Shown in pieces: positions 1 to 12,120 of a stretch of 64,000 nt of DNA. Source of the DNA: Pontederia crassipes (Eukaryota; Streptophyta; Magnoliopsida; Commelinales; Pontederiaceae). Where the stretch lies: contig CM060196.1 in assembly GCA_030549335.1 (NCBI GenBank), positions 8,881,501 through 8,945,500 of the forward strand, in the 5' to 3' direction. Within the stretch, counting starts at the first letter, position 1; every line of letters starts with the position of its first letter. The notes under the pieces were generated by a model, which saw only the letters and a list, made by a program, of their open reading frames with translations, ran no database searches and was not told where the DNA came from. Position numbers and translations under genes: made by a program.

Positions 1-493
1 GTATAAATTTACCCAGTTGTTTTTTGCCAAATGTTGCTTAATTAACAGGATTTAGTCGCATCTACAGTAATGCATTTACATGGAATTCTAGGATCATCTG
101 TGCATTGAAATGAGTTTATAACGATTATTATATTATTTATGAAAGCGTGGAACCCAACTGCTATTATGAAAGTATGCCAAAGGGAGTTAGTAGTTAGTAC
201 CATTCAAGATTTGTCATCATGCTTGTATCGTGTCTGTTTTATATACTGACACTTCAGTATTGAGCATACACTATTTTCCTTTGCTTTCATAGGAAGGCTG
301 TTCTTGTGATTTGTCAATCACCAAAAAGGGCAAATTGATCATTGCATTAAGGCTCAACCTCTTTGGATCACATTATCTATGAGCCGATTTCTTAAAGCAT
401 CGTCTGAACTCCTTGTAAAAATAATCAATATTCTAGCAATATCACCATATACTTAGTTAAATGATAACTTTGTTGAGCTTAATATCTCTGCAG

Positions 494-2650
494 GTGTGCA
501 ATTCTGTTGCTGTGGCCGCTCTACTGAATGCCACGCTGGTTCTTCCAAGATTTCTTTACAGCAGTGTCTGGAAGGACACAAGGTTCATAGAATGCCTCTT
601 TCCTCGTGAAACATAAATCTGCTTGTAATATTTTCTCTACATTGCAATCATCTGAATATTATTTCAAGGCACACATCTGTTCTCTGATTGATGCTTGTTG
701 TAAGCTGAAAAATTCAGTAATGCCATGTTTGTGAATACAACTTTTTTTCCTTTTGCAGTCAGTTTGGTGATATATATCAAGAGGACTATTTCATAAATTA
801 CTTGAAAGACGATGTGGAAGTCGTAAAAGAGCTGCCTTCTCATCTCCAAAAAGTTGATATTGAAGCAATCAGAAGCCTAGTAAGTCGCCTCCCATTCTTA
901 GTATATTCCAAGGACTTCCCTTGCTTAATTTGTTTCCTCTTATCTTTGATAGATAACTGATACAGATATAATGAAAGAAGCCAAACCTACATACTTTCTC
1001 AAAGAAGTACTTCCTCGCTTGCTAAGAAATGAAGTTGTTCATTTTCTTGGTTTTGGGAATCGACTTGCTTTTGATCCAATACCTCAAGATCTACAGGTAA
1101 ATACATAGTAATTTAACAATTATATGCTGACTTCATGTTACTTGACAACTGTAGTTACATATTTTAATTTCTTGTTGATTTTCTTTGCTTTCTCCAAATC
1201 TTAGAGCATTGAGAATCACATGTTTTATTTATGTACATATTCTCTTAGCTATAGATGTGCAAATCAAGTTCCAGCCTTTACTTTGGTATAAATTTTATGG
1301 TGAAAAGTTTACTGGAGTCAATTTATGTTCTACTGTCATATGACCTGTAACACTGTCAATTATCAACTCAACATGTACAAATACTAATCTATTGCATGCT
1401 GCAGAGGTTAAGATGCAAATGCAATTTTCATGCACTAAAATTCGTGCCAAGAATTCAAGAGATTGGTTCAACATTGGTCCAAAGAATCCGTAAATATAGA
1501 TCACAGTCAACTGAGATCGACAAACATTTGTTCGGAAAATATACATCAAACAATTCCATTAAAGGATCTAACACTTCTGGAGAATCAGTCAGATATCTTG
1601 CTTTGCACATGAGGTTTGAAATAGATATGGTAGCTTATTCTCTATGTGATTTTGGTGGTGGAGACAAAGAGAGAAAGGAATTACAAGCATATAGAGAGAC
1701 GCACTTCCCTCTGCTTGTCACACAGATTTGGAACAATCAGTAAGTTATTGGTGCTTAATTATGTTAATCTATTTTTGTTAATTTCATGCAATCCACTGGG
1801 TGTCGTTTCAGATCTATATCTCCAGAAGAATCAAGAAGCCTTGGCAGATGCCCACTGACACCAGAAGAAGCTGGCCTTATACTTTCTGCTCTTGGTTACA
1901 AGAAAAGTACTTACATCTATCTTGCTGGATCTCATATCTATGGAGGTCAATCTATGATGCTTCCCTTCAAGCGGCTGTATCCGAATGTAGTTACTAAAGA
2001 AGACATTCTGACTCCCATTGAACTGGCTCCTTTCAGGAATTATTCTTCTCAGGTAAGTAGGGTTAATTCCTGTATCCATCACTGCAGTGCATTTTTCTCT
2101 GATACCCTTGTGTATATACTGTATAATAGTGCATATGAAAACCAGTGCCTTGCACAGAAATCAGTATTTTCTGTTGAGCCAAAACATTACACATGCATAT
2201 CTCTAATCCATAGAGTTGAGTAATTCTTGATCTTTGATTTTATCCGCACATTGCCATGTGTTGTCTATCTCCATACATCTCATATGTTAAACCCATGTAT
2301 GTTGTAGAATGCAAAAGATTTTAACACTTCGGTGAATGCAGTTAGCTGCACTGGATTTCATAGCCTGTGCCACTTCCAATGTGTTTGCAATGACGGATTC
2401 GGGAAGCCAACTCGCGTCCCTGGTGACTGGTTATCGTATTTACCATGGTCAGGGGCGTGCACCGACGCTGCGGCCGAACAAAAGAAGGTTTGCAGAGATC
2501 TTATCGCACAACAAGACCATAAGATGGACTGTTTTTGAAGACAGGGTAAAGAGTATGATTGAAGAAGGGCAAAGAGTAATATCTCGTCGCAAAGGCAGGA
2601 GTGTGTACAGGTTACCCCGAACAGCAGGATGCATGTGCAGAGGCTCCTAA
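494..2650 (+). CDS. O-fucosyltransferase family protein (GT65-like), 5' part outside window
   Basis: Six exons join in phase: 494-582, 759-879, 953-1096, 1405-1739, 1812-2052 and 2342-2650, all with GT-AG introns. They give 412 visible C-terminal residues. The first visible residues (VCNSVAVAALLNATLVLPRF), the later LALHMRFEIDMVAYSLC, the YLAGSHIYGGQ segment and a final LDFIACATSNVFAMTDSGS block are the ordered signatures of the plant GDP-fucose protein O-fucosyltransferase family. Members are Golgi type II membrane proteins and likely transfer fucose to protein or glycan acceptors. The N-terminal anchor and first exons lie left of the window; bases 1-493 are intron. The last coding exon ends at TAA 2648-2650. 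Which of the many family members this is cannot be told from the sequence alone. The exon calls rest on frame continuity and family similarity; no transcript was seen. Confidence 0.9.
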
Positions 2651-4487
2651 TGAACTTTTTGGTGATCAATTTCCTTCTTTCATTTGATAAACTTAAACCA
2701 CTTGATGATCTTTGTTGCAGTTGTTTTTATTAGATTCTGTACTAGTTTCTAGTACTTGTAGTTGTTCTTGTTATCAAACTAGCTAAGGGAACACACATAC
2801 ACACACACTATTTTTATTGGCCTCCAGCTTTTGCAGCAGACAATTTGTGATTGTTATTCTGATTCTTGTGGATATGATGTTTGAGAATGACATATATGAA
2901 AGCATCTTGATCTTTAACATATGCATAAATGAATCAACTTTTCTTCTTCCAAAGAAGTCAATCTTGCCTTTATGATCAGCTTTGCACGGTGGATGTCTAC
3001 ATCTGTGCTTTCCTCCCAAAGATCTGACTTTTTTCTGGGACAGATACCTCAATTGCTAATGTAACATCACACATCGAATTATACTGATTTCTGATACTTG
3101 GAGAAAGCCACCGAAATGCTCGTAGTGCCGTTAAGAATACTTTAGACTTTAGTTATTGATATTTCTATCTTTTAACTACTTTAATTACGTCCGAATTCTT
3201 AGGTACTAGAATTTAACCATACTATTACACACAAGTTTAATCACAATCTGGTGTTCCCAGGAATTGTTCCCTGAAATCCAAAACATGTTTCCACTATCCT
3301 TTGAATTTTGAGGACAAAATTATATTTTTTTTCCAGACCTTTGGGCTTTGGGTATAATTTCCCACGTTTTCCTAATTGCGTCATAATCATTTCGAGAAAT
3401 GTACATTATACTGATTGCATTGATTAAGATGTTTATCTCTTTATTTAAATGCAAACATCAGACTTGAAAAAACTCTAAATTTAATAACTAAGCTATTGGC
3501 GAATATTGTAATATTTCTAAGAAATGAAATTTAACTTATTATTCAAGAAGAAAATATAAGGAAACTTGGTGGTGAGTTATACAATGTGAATGTGATGGTA
3601 AATAATCTATCTGCAGTAAATGCATTAGAATTAAGTGTTCCAAGAAAGATCAAGTTAACAGATGTGCTTGGGCATAAGAACTGAAAATAGTAATAAATTT
3701 ACGGTACGCTTGAACATAGGAAGAAAATAAAAGATATTAAGTGAGGTTAATGGAGTGTAAATATCTTTTTTTCTTCCATCATAGTTAGGAGTAAAATGAG
3801 GTTAAATAAGTCTCCTCCAATCCACTTAAATATCTATCTAAATAAGAGATTGAGTATTTTACTTCTCTTCTTTTATTTTTCTCCTTTATCCTTATTCCAA
3901 ACACACTTAAATTTTAAACTCCATAATCCATTGTGAATTTTCAATCAATCCAAACAGATAAATATTTAAACTGATAAATAAAATAACAATCTAAACCGAT
4001 TAATTTTTCTACTTATAAATTTTCTTAGAAAAATAAAAAATAATGATATGATAAATTGATAATTGGTGATAAAGAAAATTTGCTTTTATGATACGTGTAC
4101 TATTTTTCCTTTCAATAATAACAAGGTACCAACTCCAAAGTTTCATGCTGGATGAGCACATGAAGCACAGCTGCAAACAGTATCCAATCAATGCCAACAC
4201 AGACCACACAAGTTGGACCTATCAAAGCCCAGAAAAGATTTAAAAATTACAAAAAATAATACAAGATAAGAAAAAAAGATATCATAAACCGTCTCCATTT
4301 TCCAATTGGCCAATAACTCAATACCTCTTGTTCTTTTTCCTCTTTTATTAATTTATCTTTTTCCCCTCTGTTTTTTTAATATTATTCGAGTTCTTGTTCA
4401 TCTTTGCTTTGCGAGCGGACAAAGCGAGGTCGCGTATTATTGCAGGATTTTTTTATTCTCCATCTCATGTCAAAACACGCGCTCTAA
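2651..4487. other. Intergenic between the O-fucosyltransferase and DTC genes
   Basis: AT-rich DNA holding the 3' flank of the fucosyltransferase gene and the upstream region of DTC. A MITE-like inverted segment lies at 3701-3907. No other gene or RNA is seen. Confidence 0.6.
3701..3907. mobile_element. Small MITE-like element with imperfect inverted ends
   Basis: The left end (CTTGAACATAGGAAG, then AAAATAAAAGA) is loosely mirrored by the right end read on the other strand (TGTTTGGAATAAGGATAAAG, then AAAAATAAAAG). A 7-bp direct repeat TAAATTT flanks it (3694-3700 and 3908-3914). No coding capacity. The termini are imperfect and the flank is AT-rich, so this call is tentative. Confidence 0.4.
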
Positions 4488-4495
4488 TATAAATA
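4488..4495 (+). promoter_or_regulatory. TATA box of the DTC gene
   Basis: TATAAATA lies 100 bases before the DTC start codon. A pyrimidine-rich leader rich in TTCT follows (about 4515-4590), as expected for a plant core promoter and 5' UTR. Confidence 0.6.
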
Positions 4496-4594
4496 CGACA
4501 GCTTTAAAGGTGCTTTTTTGGGGGTCTCTGCTTCTGCTCGTTCTTCTCGTTCACGTTCTCCTCATTCCTTCTCGTCGTCCACGGGCGGAGAGAG

Positions 4595-7500
4595 ATGGCG
4601 GAGGGGAAGCCGAAGGCCCAGCCGTCCGGCGTTTGGAGCACCGTCAAGCCGTTCGTCAATGGCGGTGCCTCTGGCATGCTCGCCACCTGCGTCATCCAAC
4701 CCATCGACATGGTGAAGGTACACCTCCCCGTTGGGATCCCGGTTGTGCTCTCTATTGTTTCGTTTTGGGCTTAATATTGGAGCGTTTATAAGGATCTCGT
4801 TGATCAACTGGAGAAAAAAATGTCTTCTTGATGTGTTTGGAACGGTGAATTTGGCAAAATTTTAGTGTTCTTTTTGGTGTTTGATCTCTTTGGGATCCAT
4901 GATCTGAGGAAAGATGTCGACTTTGGGCGTTTGCAGGTTAGGATTCAGTTGGGACAGGGATCGGCGGCGCAGGTTACGAAGAACATGCTCGCAAATGAGG
5001 GAGTTGGCGCATTTTATAAGGTGTGCTGTAGCTTGTGTATGCTGCTTGATTGAATTGATATATAAATAGATAGATGATCTCGCATTATTCTTTTTTTGGT
5101 ATATTTGGCTTCCAAGTGATGAGTCAACATTAATCGCCGGGGAGGTGATTCTGGAAGTATTAAAGCATTCCCACTGTGAAACAGTGAGAGTAAAATGTTG
5201 TCCAATGATGGAGTATATTTGCCATTTGGAAATCTTCTGCGTTGTGTGGTTTGGCATATTGTTTTATCATCACAAATCATTGAATCTGTAATGGTCGTCT
5301 TGCAAGTACCTTAAACGATTACATGATAGTTTTTTTAGGGGCAAACCAGGTTATGTGGTTGTTATCATGAGATCAACCAGAAAGGTCTGATTAACAGGTG
5401 AAAAGGTGAAGGCACAACAAACTTCTAACTGATTGACGATGATGTATCAGTAGAAGAGGATAGTAAAGTTCTTGTGAACTAGTAACCGTTTCTGTTCAAT
5501 AGGATTGTTGCTTGAATTTGGACGACACTTGGTTCATGGAACCTTTCCTTTTCTGAACTGGACATGGTTGTTTTTTTTTTATGACAGTAAGATTTAAAGG
5601 AGCCAATTGATGGTATCTTTCTTCAGAGTTTTGCTGTTCAAAGCAAATTGTTGTAGAAAGTGACATCTTTTCTTCTAAAGCTTGCTTGTCATGTCACATA
5701 TAATTTTAAAAACTATCAAATTAGGATTTAATTTTCTGTTTTTTTTTTTTGCATTTGAATTTCATTTATAGTGATTTAAATTTAATTTGTGCAATATCTT
5801 TGGCAAGAACCCATCATATGAAAGTTTAATGATAACAAACTATTTGGAAGTCATGTTATGGTTGAAGCCACTTCTTTGAGGATAGTAATGCCTAAGAACA
5901 CATGCACTCTATGTTACCTAATTTCCTTGTTTGCTTTGTTCTTCAAGTTGGGTGACCTTATTTCTCGAATTTCTGATCATTTTCACCCATTCAAGTTTCA
6001 CTTTGGAGTTTCTGTTGTGTCTGGTCCTACAATCTCATATGATATACTGCAGGGTCTATCAGCTGGTTTACTGAGACAAGCTACTTATACAACTGCACGA
6101 CTTGGATCTTTTAGGTAAATCATGAAATTCTATAGTTAATAACACAGTATTTTATTTGAATCCTTTTCTAAAGTCTTGAAAAATTTGCATCTATCTGGTG
6201 AATCAAGCTGCTTATTTTGTGCTTGACATTATTTTACCTCCTCCTTTTACTGATGAGCTACAACACATTAAAATTCTGATGGAGAAAGCTTTTAAGAATA
6301 AGTTGTTTGGTCAGTTGCAGCAGTCAGAATTCTGATTAAATGTTATACTGGGTTTGTGAGAACTATTTGGGCATAGGGGTTGCAATAGCATGATCATTTA
6401 TTGATCTACTCACCGAGAGAAAAAAATATTTGTATTTTTCTAATTAAGGATACTTTTTAAGAGTAAGTAGATTGGTTGGTTCAGACTTCAGCACTCATAT
6501 TTTGATTCAATTGTTTTGCTGAGTTTGTGAGAGCTATTTGGATATTGGGATTGTAACAGTATGAACACTTGTTGATGATCCACTCGCCAACAAAAAAAAA
6601 TATTCTAGTTAAAAAGAAAGTATGATTATTTGTTAATAGGTTGTTAAACCATTTCCTATCCCCTCCTCTTCCTTCCTTTTCTTTCCATTCTTTTTTCTTT
6701 CTTTCTTTATTGAGGTCTGACTGCTAGTATTATGATTTCTTGATTAATTAGGGTGTTAACTAATAAAGCTGTGGAGGCAAATGGTGGGAAGCCACTGCCT
6801 TTGGCTAAGAAGGCTTTAGTAGGTCTGACAGCTGGAGCAATTGGAGCATGTGTTGGCAGTCCTGCTGATTTGGCCCTCATCAGAATGCAAGCAGATGCAA
6901 CTTTACCTGTAGCACAGCGCCGTAATTATAAGAATGCTTTCCATGCACTCTACCGCATCGTTGCTGACGAAGGGGTTCTGGCACTGTGGAAAGGTGCAGG
7001 TCCTACTGTTGTGAGGGCAATGGCTTTAAATATGGGCATGCTTGCATCATATGATCAGAGTGTTGAGTTATTCAGGGACTCACTTGGTCTTGGAGAAGTT
7101 AGCACTGTTGTTGGTAAGTTTTCAGAAGTTATAATGCAAATTTGGTTTTGTATATTTCTTTTGAATCGGAATGGGAATAAAATGATTTAATTTGGAGAGG
7201 TCCTATTTTCTATCTCAATTTTAACAAAGATGATAATACTGTACGAGCATACTTCTGAATAGGAAGGAGCCAGATTCAGCGTTCCATACTTAATCGAAGT
7301 TAAATGAAACCTCCTTTTCTTTTTAAATTGCCACTTGTTGGGTTTATCATTTTTCCAAAGCTGGTTGTTTGGTCCAAGGTTGTCTTCTAATTTCTGCTAT
7401 TAGCTGAATGAATTCGGTCTATGCCATATCTCTCTTCATCATTGCACTAGTATTCTTATTTCCTCGTATTGCATAATGGAGCTGTCCATCTGACCATCTC

Positions 7501-8637
7501 TTTATTTTTGCTTCTATAAATTAATATTTCCTCCTTAAATATTTTGATATCTTGATTTATTTGCTTACAGTATAGTAATTCTCATAGAGCTATTCAAGTT
7601 TAATTAGTTTCTTTTGTTAGAATTTTTACGGAGATATATATTTTTGCATTCTCTCATGTTGGTCTTAGTGAATCCCAAATTAGAATAGGAGAATTGCCTT
7701 CTATAGTAGCATATATCAGCTATTCATTGACATTTACACTTATCCAACAGTATTGGAGAAAATGCTTCCATGTGTCTATGGGCTTGTCATCTTTGTGTAG
7801 ATGTGCTAAGGTTGAAGGGTGGAACTTTCATCCTCGATGATTAGTAAAATAAGTGAAATGGAAACTAGAATCGATCAATAATAGGCAAATTGGAGAAGAG
7901 TGAACACAAGTTTTCTTTTTCACATTCAGGTTGAGTGAGTGAATTAGCTAACCTGATGTTTGTATATTTATTATTTGTGCTTTTGAACTAAAATTAACCT
8001 CAGGGGGCACTCACTCCAAATGCAATTTTTTTTTGAGAGCATTCATCCAATTTTATTTAAAAAAGGTCACGTTATACATAAACAAATGCAATGTTGAATG
8101 ATCCTTTTCATTTCAGGAGAAAGCATGTCTGTTAGACCACGCTTTAATGATAAAAAATATTAAGAGGTAGTCTTACAGAGTTCTTATTATTATTTTACTT
8201 TATCCTGAGTTTTTCAAATCATTCATTATTTGCAGATCTTTCTCTAATCTTCTTTCCATTGCTTTGTCAGGGGCAAGTGCTGTTTCAGGATTCTTTGCAT
8301 CTGCTTGCAGTTTACCTTTTGATTATGTCAAAACACAGATACAAAAGATGCAGCCGGATGCCACTGGGAAGTATCCATACACTGGATCTTTGGACTGTGC
8401 CCTAAAGACTTTAAAAGCTGGTGGCCCTTTTAAATTCTACACTGGATTTCCGGTATACTGTGTGAGAATTGCTCCACATGTCATGGTAAAGATCAGCACG
8501 TTTTCACCGATGTTCAGTGTTTACATACATGTTTCATCTCTTTGTCTAACCTGTTAATTTTTGTATGGAATTTTGTGCAGATGACCTGGATATTCTTGAA
8601 TCAAATCCAGAAGATAGAGAAGACAATTGGCTTGTAG
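4595..8637 (+). CDS. DTC: Mitochondrial dicarboxylate/tricarboxylate transporter (2-oxoglutarate/malate carrier type)
   Basis: Six exons, 4595-4717, 4937-5020, 6053-6114, 6752-7113, 8271-8485 and 8581-8637, sum to 903 bases, or 300 residues, the normal size of a mitochondrial carrier. All introns are GT-AG and phases agree. Three carrier signatures are visible: PIDMVKVRIQLG (repeat 1), SPADLALIRMQAD (repeat 2) and LPFDYVKTQIQKM (repeat 3). The glycine-rich NGGASGMLATC and the ends of helix 2 also match the plant DTC family closely. Family members sit in the inner mitochondrial membrane and exchange 2-oxoglutarate, malate, oxaloacetate and citrate, linking the TCA cycle to nitrogen assimilation. 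The start ATG follows AGAG and opens the conserved N-terminus MAEGKPKAQPSG. The short last exon encodes 18 residues and a TAG stop. The gene looks intact. Confidence 0.96.
6291..6615 (+). repeat. Diverged tandem duplication (about 163 bp) in DTC intron 3
   Basis: Two adjacent copies, about 6291-6453 and 6454-6615, share the order TTTAAGARTAAG, then GGTCAG/GGTTCAG, then TGAGARCTATTTGG, then a GATCTACTC/GATCCACTC stretch followed by an A-run and TATT. They differ by many substitutions and small indels, so the duplication is old. It does not touch the splice sites at 6114 and 6752. Confidence 0.7.
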
Positions 8638-8684
8638 AGTCCTGGCCTAAAGGAGATCAACACAAGCTAATTCTGAGCCTATTT

Positions 8685-8690
8685 AATAAA
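8685..8690 (+). terminator. Possible polyadenylation signal of DTC
   Basis: AATAAA lies 48 bases after the stop codon, in a T-rich 3' flank. The position fits a near-upstream element, but such hexamers are common in AT-rich DNA. Confidence 0.35.
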
Positions 8691-10022
8691 ACTTTACTGT
8701 TGAACTGCACTTTGACTGATTTTGGTTTGACAGTCTATCTCTTACCTTAGATTTTCACAGTACACCTTTGATTTAACAGAGATTCTTTAATAACACATTG
8801 GCATCTCATTTGGGACAGACATTTCAGCCATAGTGAGATTGCAAAGAATATTCTTGCCTCGAGTCGTGTGGCTCCCTTTTCCAAAAAGTTTATTATTTGA
8901 ACTCATATCATTCTGTTTCCTGAATGCTGGGTTTCTTTGATTTTTAAGCTCTGTGCTATCTTTGATCTGCCAACTCAACACGCCTTTTACGGTGATCAAT
9001 TTGAAGTGTGCACTTAGAGTTCCAAAGAGTTAATAAGATACTTGTCTCGGGCTGCACTGCTTGCCGATTATTAACTAGATTTATATAAAGATTAAAAGGA
9101 AACCGTAGTTTTTATTGTGTTGATCATACTTCATATCCGTACTGTCATAAGCTAATGCTCCCGATTAATCTGAATGATCTTGGATAATTCAGACGAATGA
9201 GATATATATTCGGCGTTAGAAGTAGCATTGTGATTTATTATACCATTAGAATAAGAGATGAGGTGCGGCATCTTTTCTTTAATTATAAACAAACATGCTA
9301 CTAGAAGTTTGCTTATGAGTTTAATGAATGGAATTATGCAATTATTTTTATCCATATCTTACTTTTATGTCTTCTTTAAGTTGTAAATTTATCAAAAACT
9401 AACTTAAAATATTCAATAATCATTATGTTTATTATTTTTACTTTTTTTTAAGAATTTATGAAGTTATCATATTTCATAATTAATATAATTATTTTTTAAT
9501 GACTTCCTATAGGGCATTATTTTTTAGGCATTATTATGAACTTCAGTTATAACGACATCCATTAAAAATTCAAAAAAAAAAATGATAAGCGATGTTCTTA
9601 TTTTGCAATCTCTCTGGTGTATGATTATGTCTTCGTTATGTTGTCAATAATCAAAGTTTGATTGATATAATTGAATAATGAGATTCTATTTGATTTTGGT
9701 TTGGATCATTGGATTGGTTCAACGTTAATGTCATTACATATCGGCGAGTTAAAGACAGCCTTCTCCTTCATTGCGGGTCATGTAGGGTTCAAATGCTGTC
9801 GCAAAGATTATAATTATGTGTCCTTCAATCAAGTTCATAAAGGTGTTGTCATTCGGCATCTTCTTGGAGAGAAAAAAATGACAAACGCAAAAGGAGCAAA
9901 AGTTGTCACCGTGACGACGACGACGTCGATCGAGCAGCTACCACTCATCAGGATTCAGTAACACAGTAACAGTAAACGTTCCACATTTACCTATATGCAA
10001 ACTCGTGCAGTCAGATCAATCT
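8691..10022. other. AT-rich intergenic, 3' of DTC
   Basis: Low-complexity AT-rich sequence. A short open frame near 9671-9961 has no recognisable motif and ends in a Thr/Val-rich low-complexity tail; I do not regard it as a gene. Confidence 0.5.
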
Positions 10023-10525
10023 TTAAAATTATATTTTAATCCATAAATCACTCATAAACTATCATAATTTTTTATATCTAATTTAAAATTATGAATTTAT
10101 TTTTTTATCTCTAAACTATCAACTTTTTCACCCACTTCCGTTAGTTTTAATTTTTTTTCATTTATAAAAAAATAAATTACCCATCTCTTCATAACACATC
10201 AAATAATAAACATAAAAATATTAAAGAAAAAATATTGGAACACTTAATTTTTATGTCCGAATTGGATGGGAGGCTACCGGCGCAAGAAATATTTTTTTTC
10301 TTTTTTATATTTATTATTTGATGTATTATGCAAAAAAGAGTAATTTAGTTTTTTCATAAATAAAAAAATTAAATCTAAAAAAAATATCATAAAAGTAGAC
10401 GAGAGGATTAACGTGAAAAGTTACGATAGTTTAAGGATAAAAAAATTCGTAATTTAAGATTAAATGTAAAAAATCATAATAATTTAAGGATAATTTACGA
10501 AAATAATGTAAAAATATATATTTAA
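10023..10525. mobile_element. Foldback MITE with arms of about 200-240 bp (copy 1)
   Basis: The left arm (from about 10040, with repeated phrases such as AAACTATCATAATTTTTTA) is matched in inverted orientation by the right arm ending about 10510 (TAAAAAATCATAATAATTTA). Both arms carry CATCAAATAATAAAYATAAA near the inner side. The same arms occur at 60148-60640, which shows this is a transposable family and not a chance palindrome. There is no open frame. Exact ends and target-site duplication could not be fixed. Confidence 0.75.
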
Positions 10526-11585
10526 GATTCTTTGGCTTTGACTTCAAATTAAATAAATATTAATAATATTGAATATTAAAATCTTTCGTTAATTGGGGAC
10601 GCACAAAGAGAAGTCGCGCAGGGGGTTAAAAACATGTTGGCGCACGTCGTCGCGTCCAAATCGGGCTTGACTCCGTCACAATTATAGCGAGCGAGGGTTC
10701 ACGTGATTGGACGTACTGCGAGAATTCCACGTAACGTTTGTACAAAATACATTGAGATGCAAGCCCTCTCGTTCGTGCATGACATGCATATGCGACAACG
10801 CTCCCGGACTTGGGTCAACATTATATAATCTAATCTAGATATTTATTAATATCATACACGTATACGTACATAAGAATATATTCCGGGAAGCTTATAATGG
10901 GATCAAGCAGCTAAATGACAAGACAATGCGACGTTGATTAAGAGGGAAGAAAGAAGAAAGAGAAAAAAATATACGTAGAGAGAGAGAGAGATGAATTAAT
11001 TGCTCCTTGGATTCATCAAGAAGCAAATGTTGGAAACGCAACGTAGGTGACTGAAGACCGCGACGAGCAAATAATGCCCACAGACCAGAATTTTCGTGCG
11101 TCGTAGCACTCGACGGCTCGACCTTAGAAAGTAAGAGTTGCATAGTGGCATTCATTAATTAAACTCAGTTAGAGTCAAGTTAGATTTTTTTTATTATTAT
11201 CGATGTAATAATGAAAGTATTACTTTGTTTTTTTTATTGGAATTACGAATTAATCAATCATCTTGACACCCCCAGTGAATACCAAAATTTAGTTGATTAC
11301 CCATTTAAAATTCTAGGATTATTAATTAGTAATTCATTAATTTCAAATTAAAAGAATAGTCCGTTTGGATATCCAAAGTTACTAATATTAGATTACTTTC
11401 AATTTGGAAGTGCCAAAAAGTTTTGGAGTGAAATCACTACCGAAAAGAAATAATATATTGCTTTTGTGATATTTTAACGTTTGAATTCAGAAGTACCCTC
11501 AACTCGGTTTCTGTCTGAAAATTCCAATTAAATGTAAGCTGCCAAACTTTCGATCTCCTTTTTTTTTTCTTTGATGCTAAGAAGC
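10526..11585. other. Intergenic, no gene seen
   Basis: The GC content rises locally around 10600-10760, where there is a CACGTG G-box at about 10700, and an AT-rich TATA-like stretch lies near 10820. No open frame with codon structure follows, so no gene is called. Confidence 0.4.
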
Positions 11586-12036
11586 AAGGTTGTCAAGATC
11601 GAGATTTTATATAAAATCGGAGAGGGTCATAAGATCGAAAATCGTAAGATCGAATCGTAAGATCCTACTTATTAATAAAATAATATATTTTTAAAATAAT
11701 AAATATATTTTTGACAAAATTTTCACATTAAAATCTTAAATGATACCCCACTAAGATTTTTTTATCGATTCTTAAGTCAAATTATATTAAAATATATTAA
11801 AAATAAAAGAAAATATATTTAATTTCATATAAATTAATTTTTATTATCATAAATATATTTTAAATTAATATTTAAATAATTATAATAATCATATGAGATT
11901 GTATAGGATCGTAAGATCGTATGACTAAAATTAAGATCGTATTAAGATTTTACACATAAGATCTTCAAGATAAGATCGAGATCGGAAGGGGTCCGTAAGA
12001 TCGTAAGATCTTAAGATCTAGATCGAGATCTTAATA

Positions 12037-12041
<5 letters not shown>
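11586..12041. mobile_element. MITE-like inverted element rich in AAGATCG motifs
   Basis: The left end AAGGTTGTCAAGATCGAGAT is mirrored by the right end, which on the minus strand reads AAGGTTATTAAGATCTCGAT. The inside is full of short AAGATCG/CGATCTT words in both orientations, separated by AT-rich DNA. About 456 bp, non-coding. It abuts a (TA)n tract, so a TA target site is possible but cannot be confirmed. Confidence 0.6.

Positions 12042-12118
<77 letters not shown>
12041..12118. repeat. (TA)n microsatellite
   Basis: About 39 uninterrupted TA dinucleotides, directly next to the inverted element on its left. Confidence 0.95.

Positions 12119-12120
<2 letters not shown>

Noticed and set aside
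1295-1549. 84-codon minus-strand frame
   Set aside because: Antisense to a well-supported exon of the O-fucosyltransferase gene.
9671-9961. 96-codon plus-strand frame
   Set aside because: No motif, no promoter or intron context, low-complexity Thr/Val tail.
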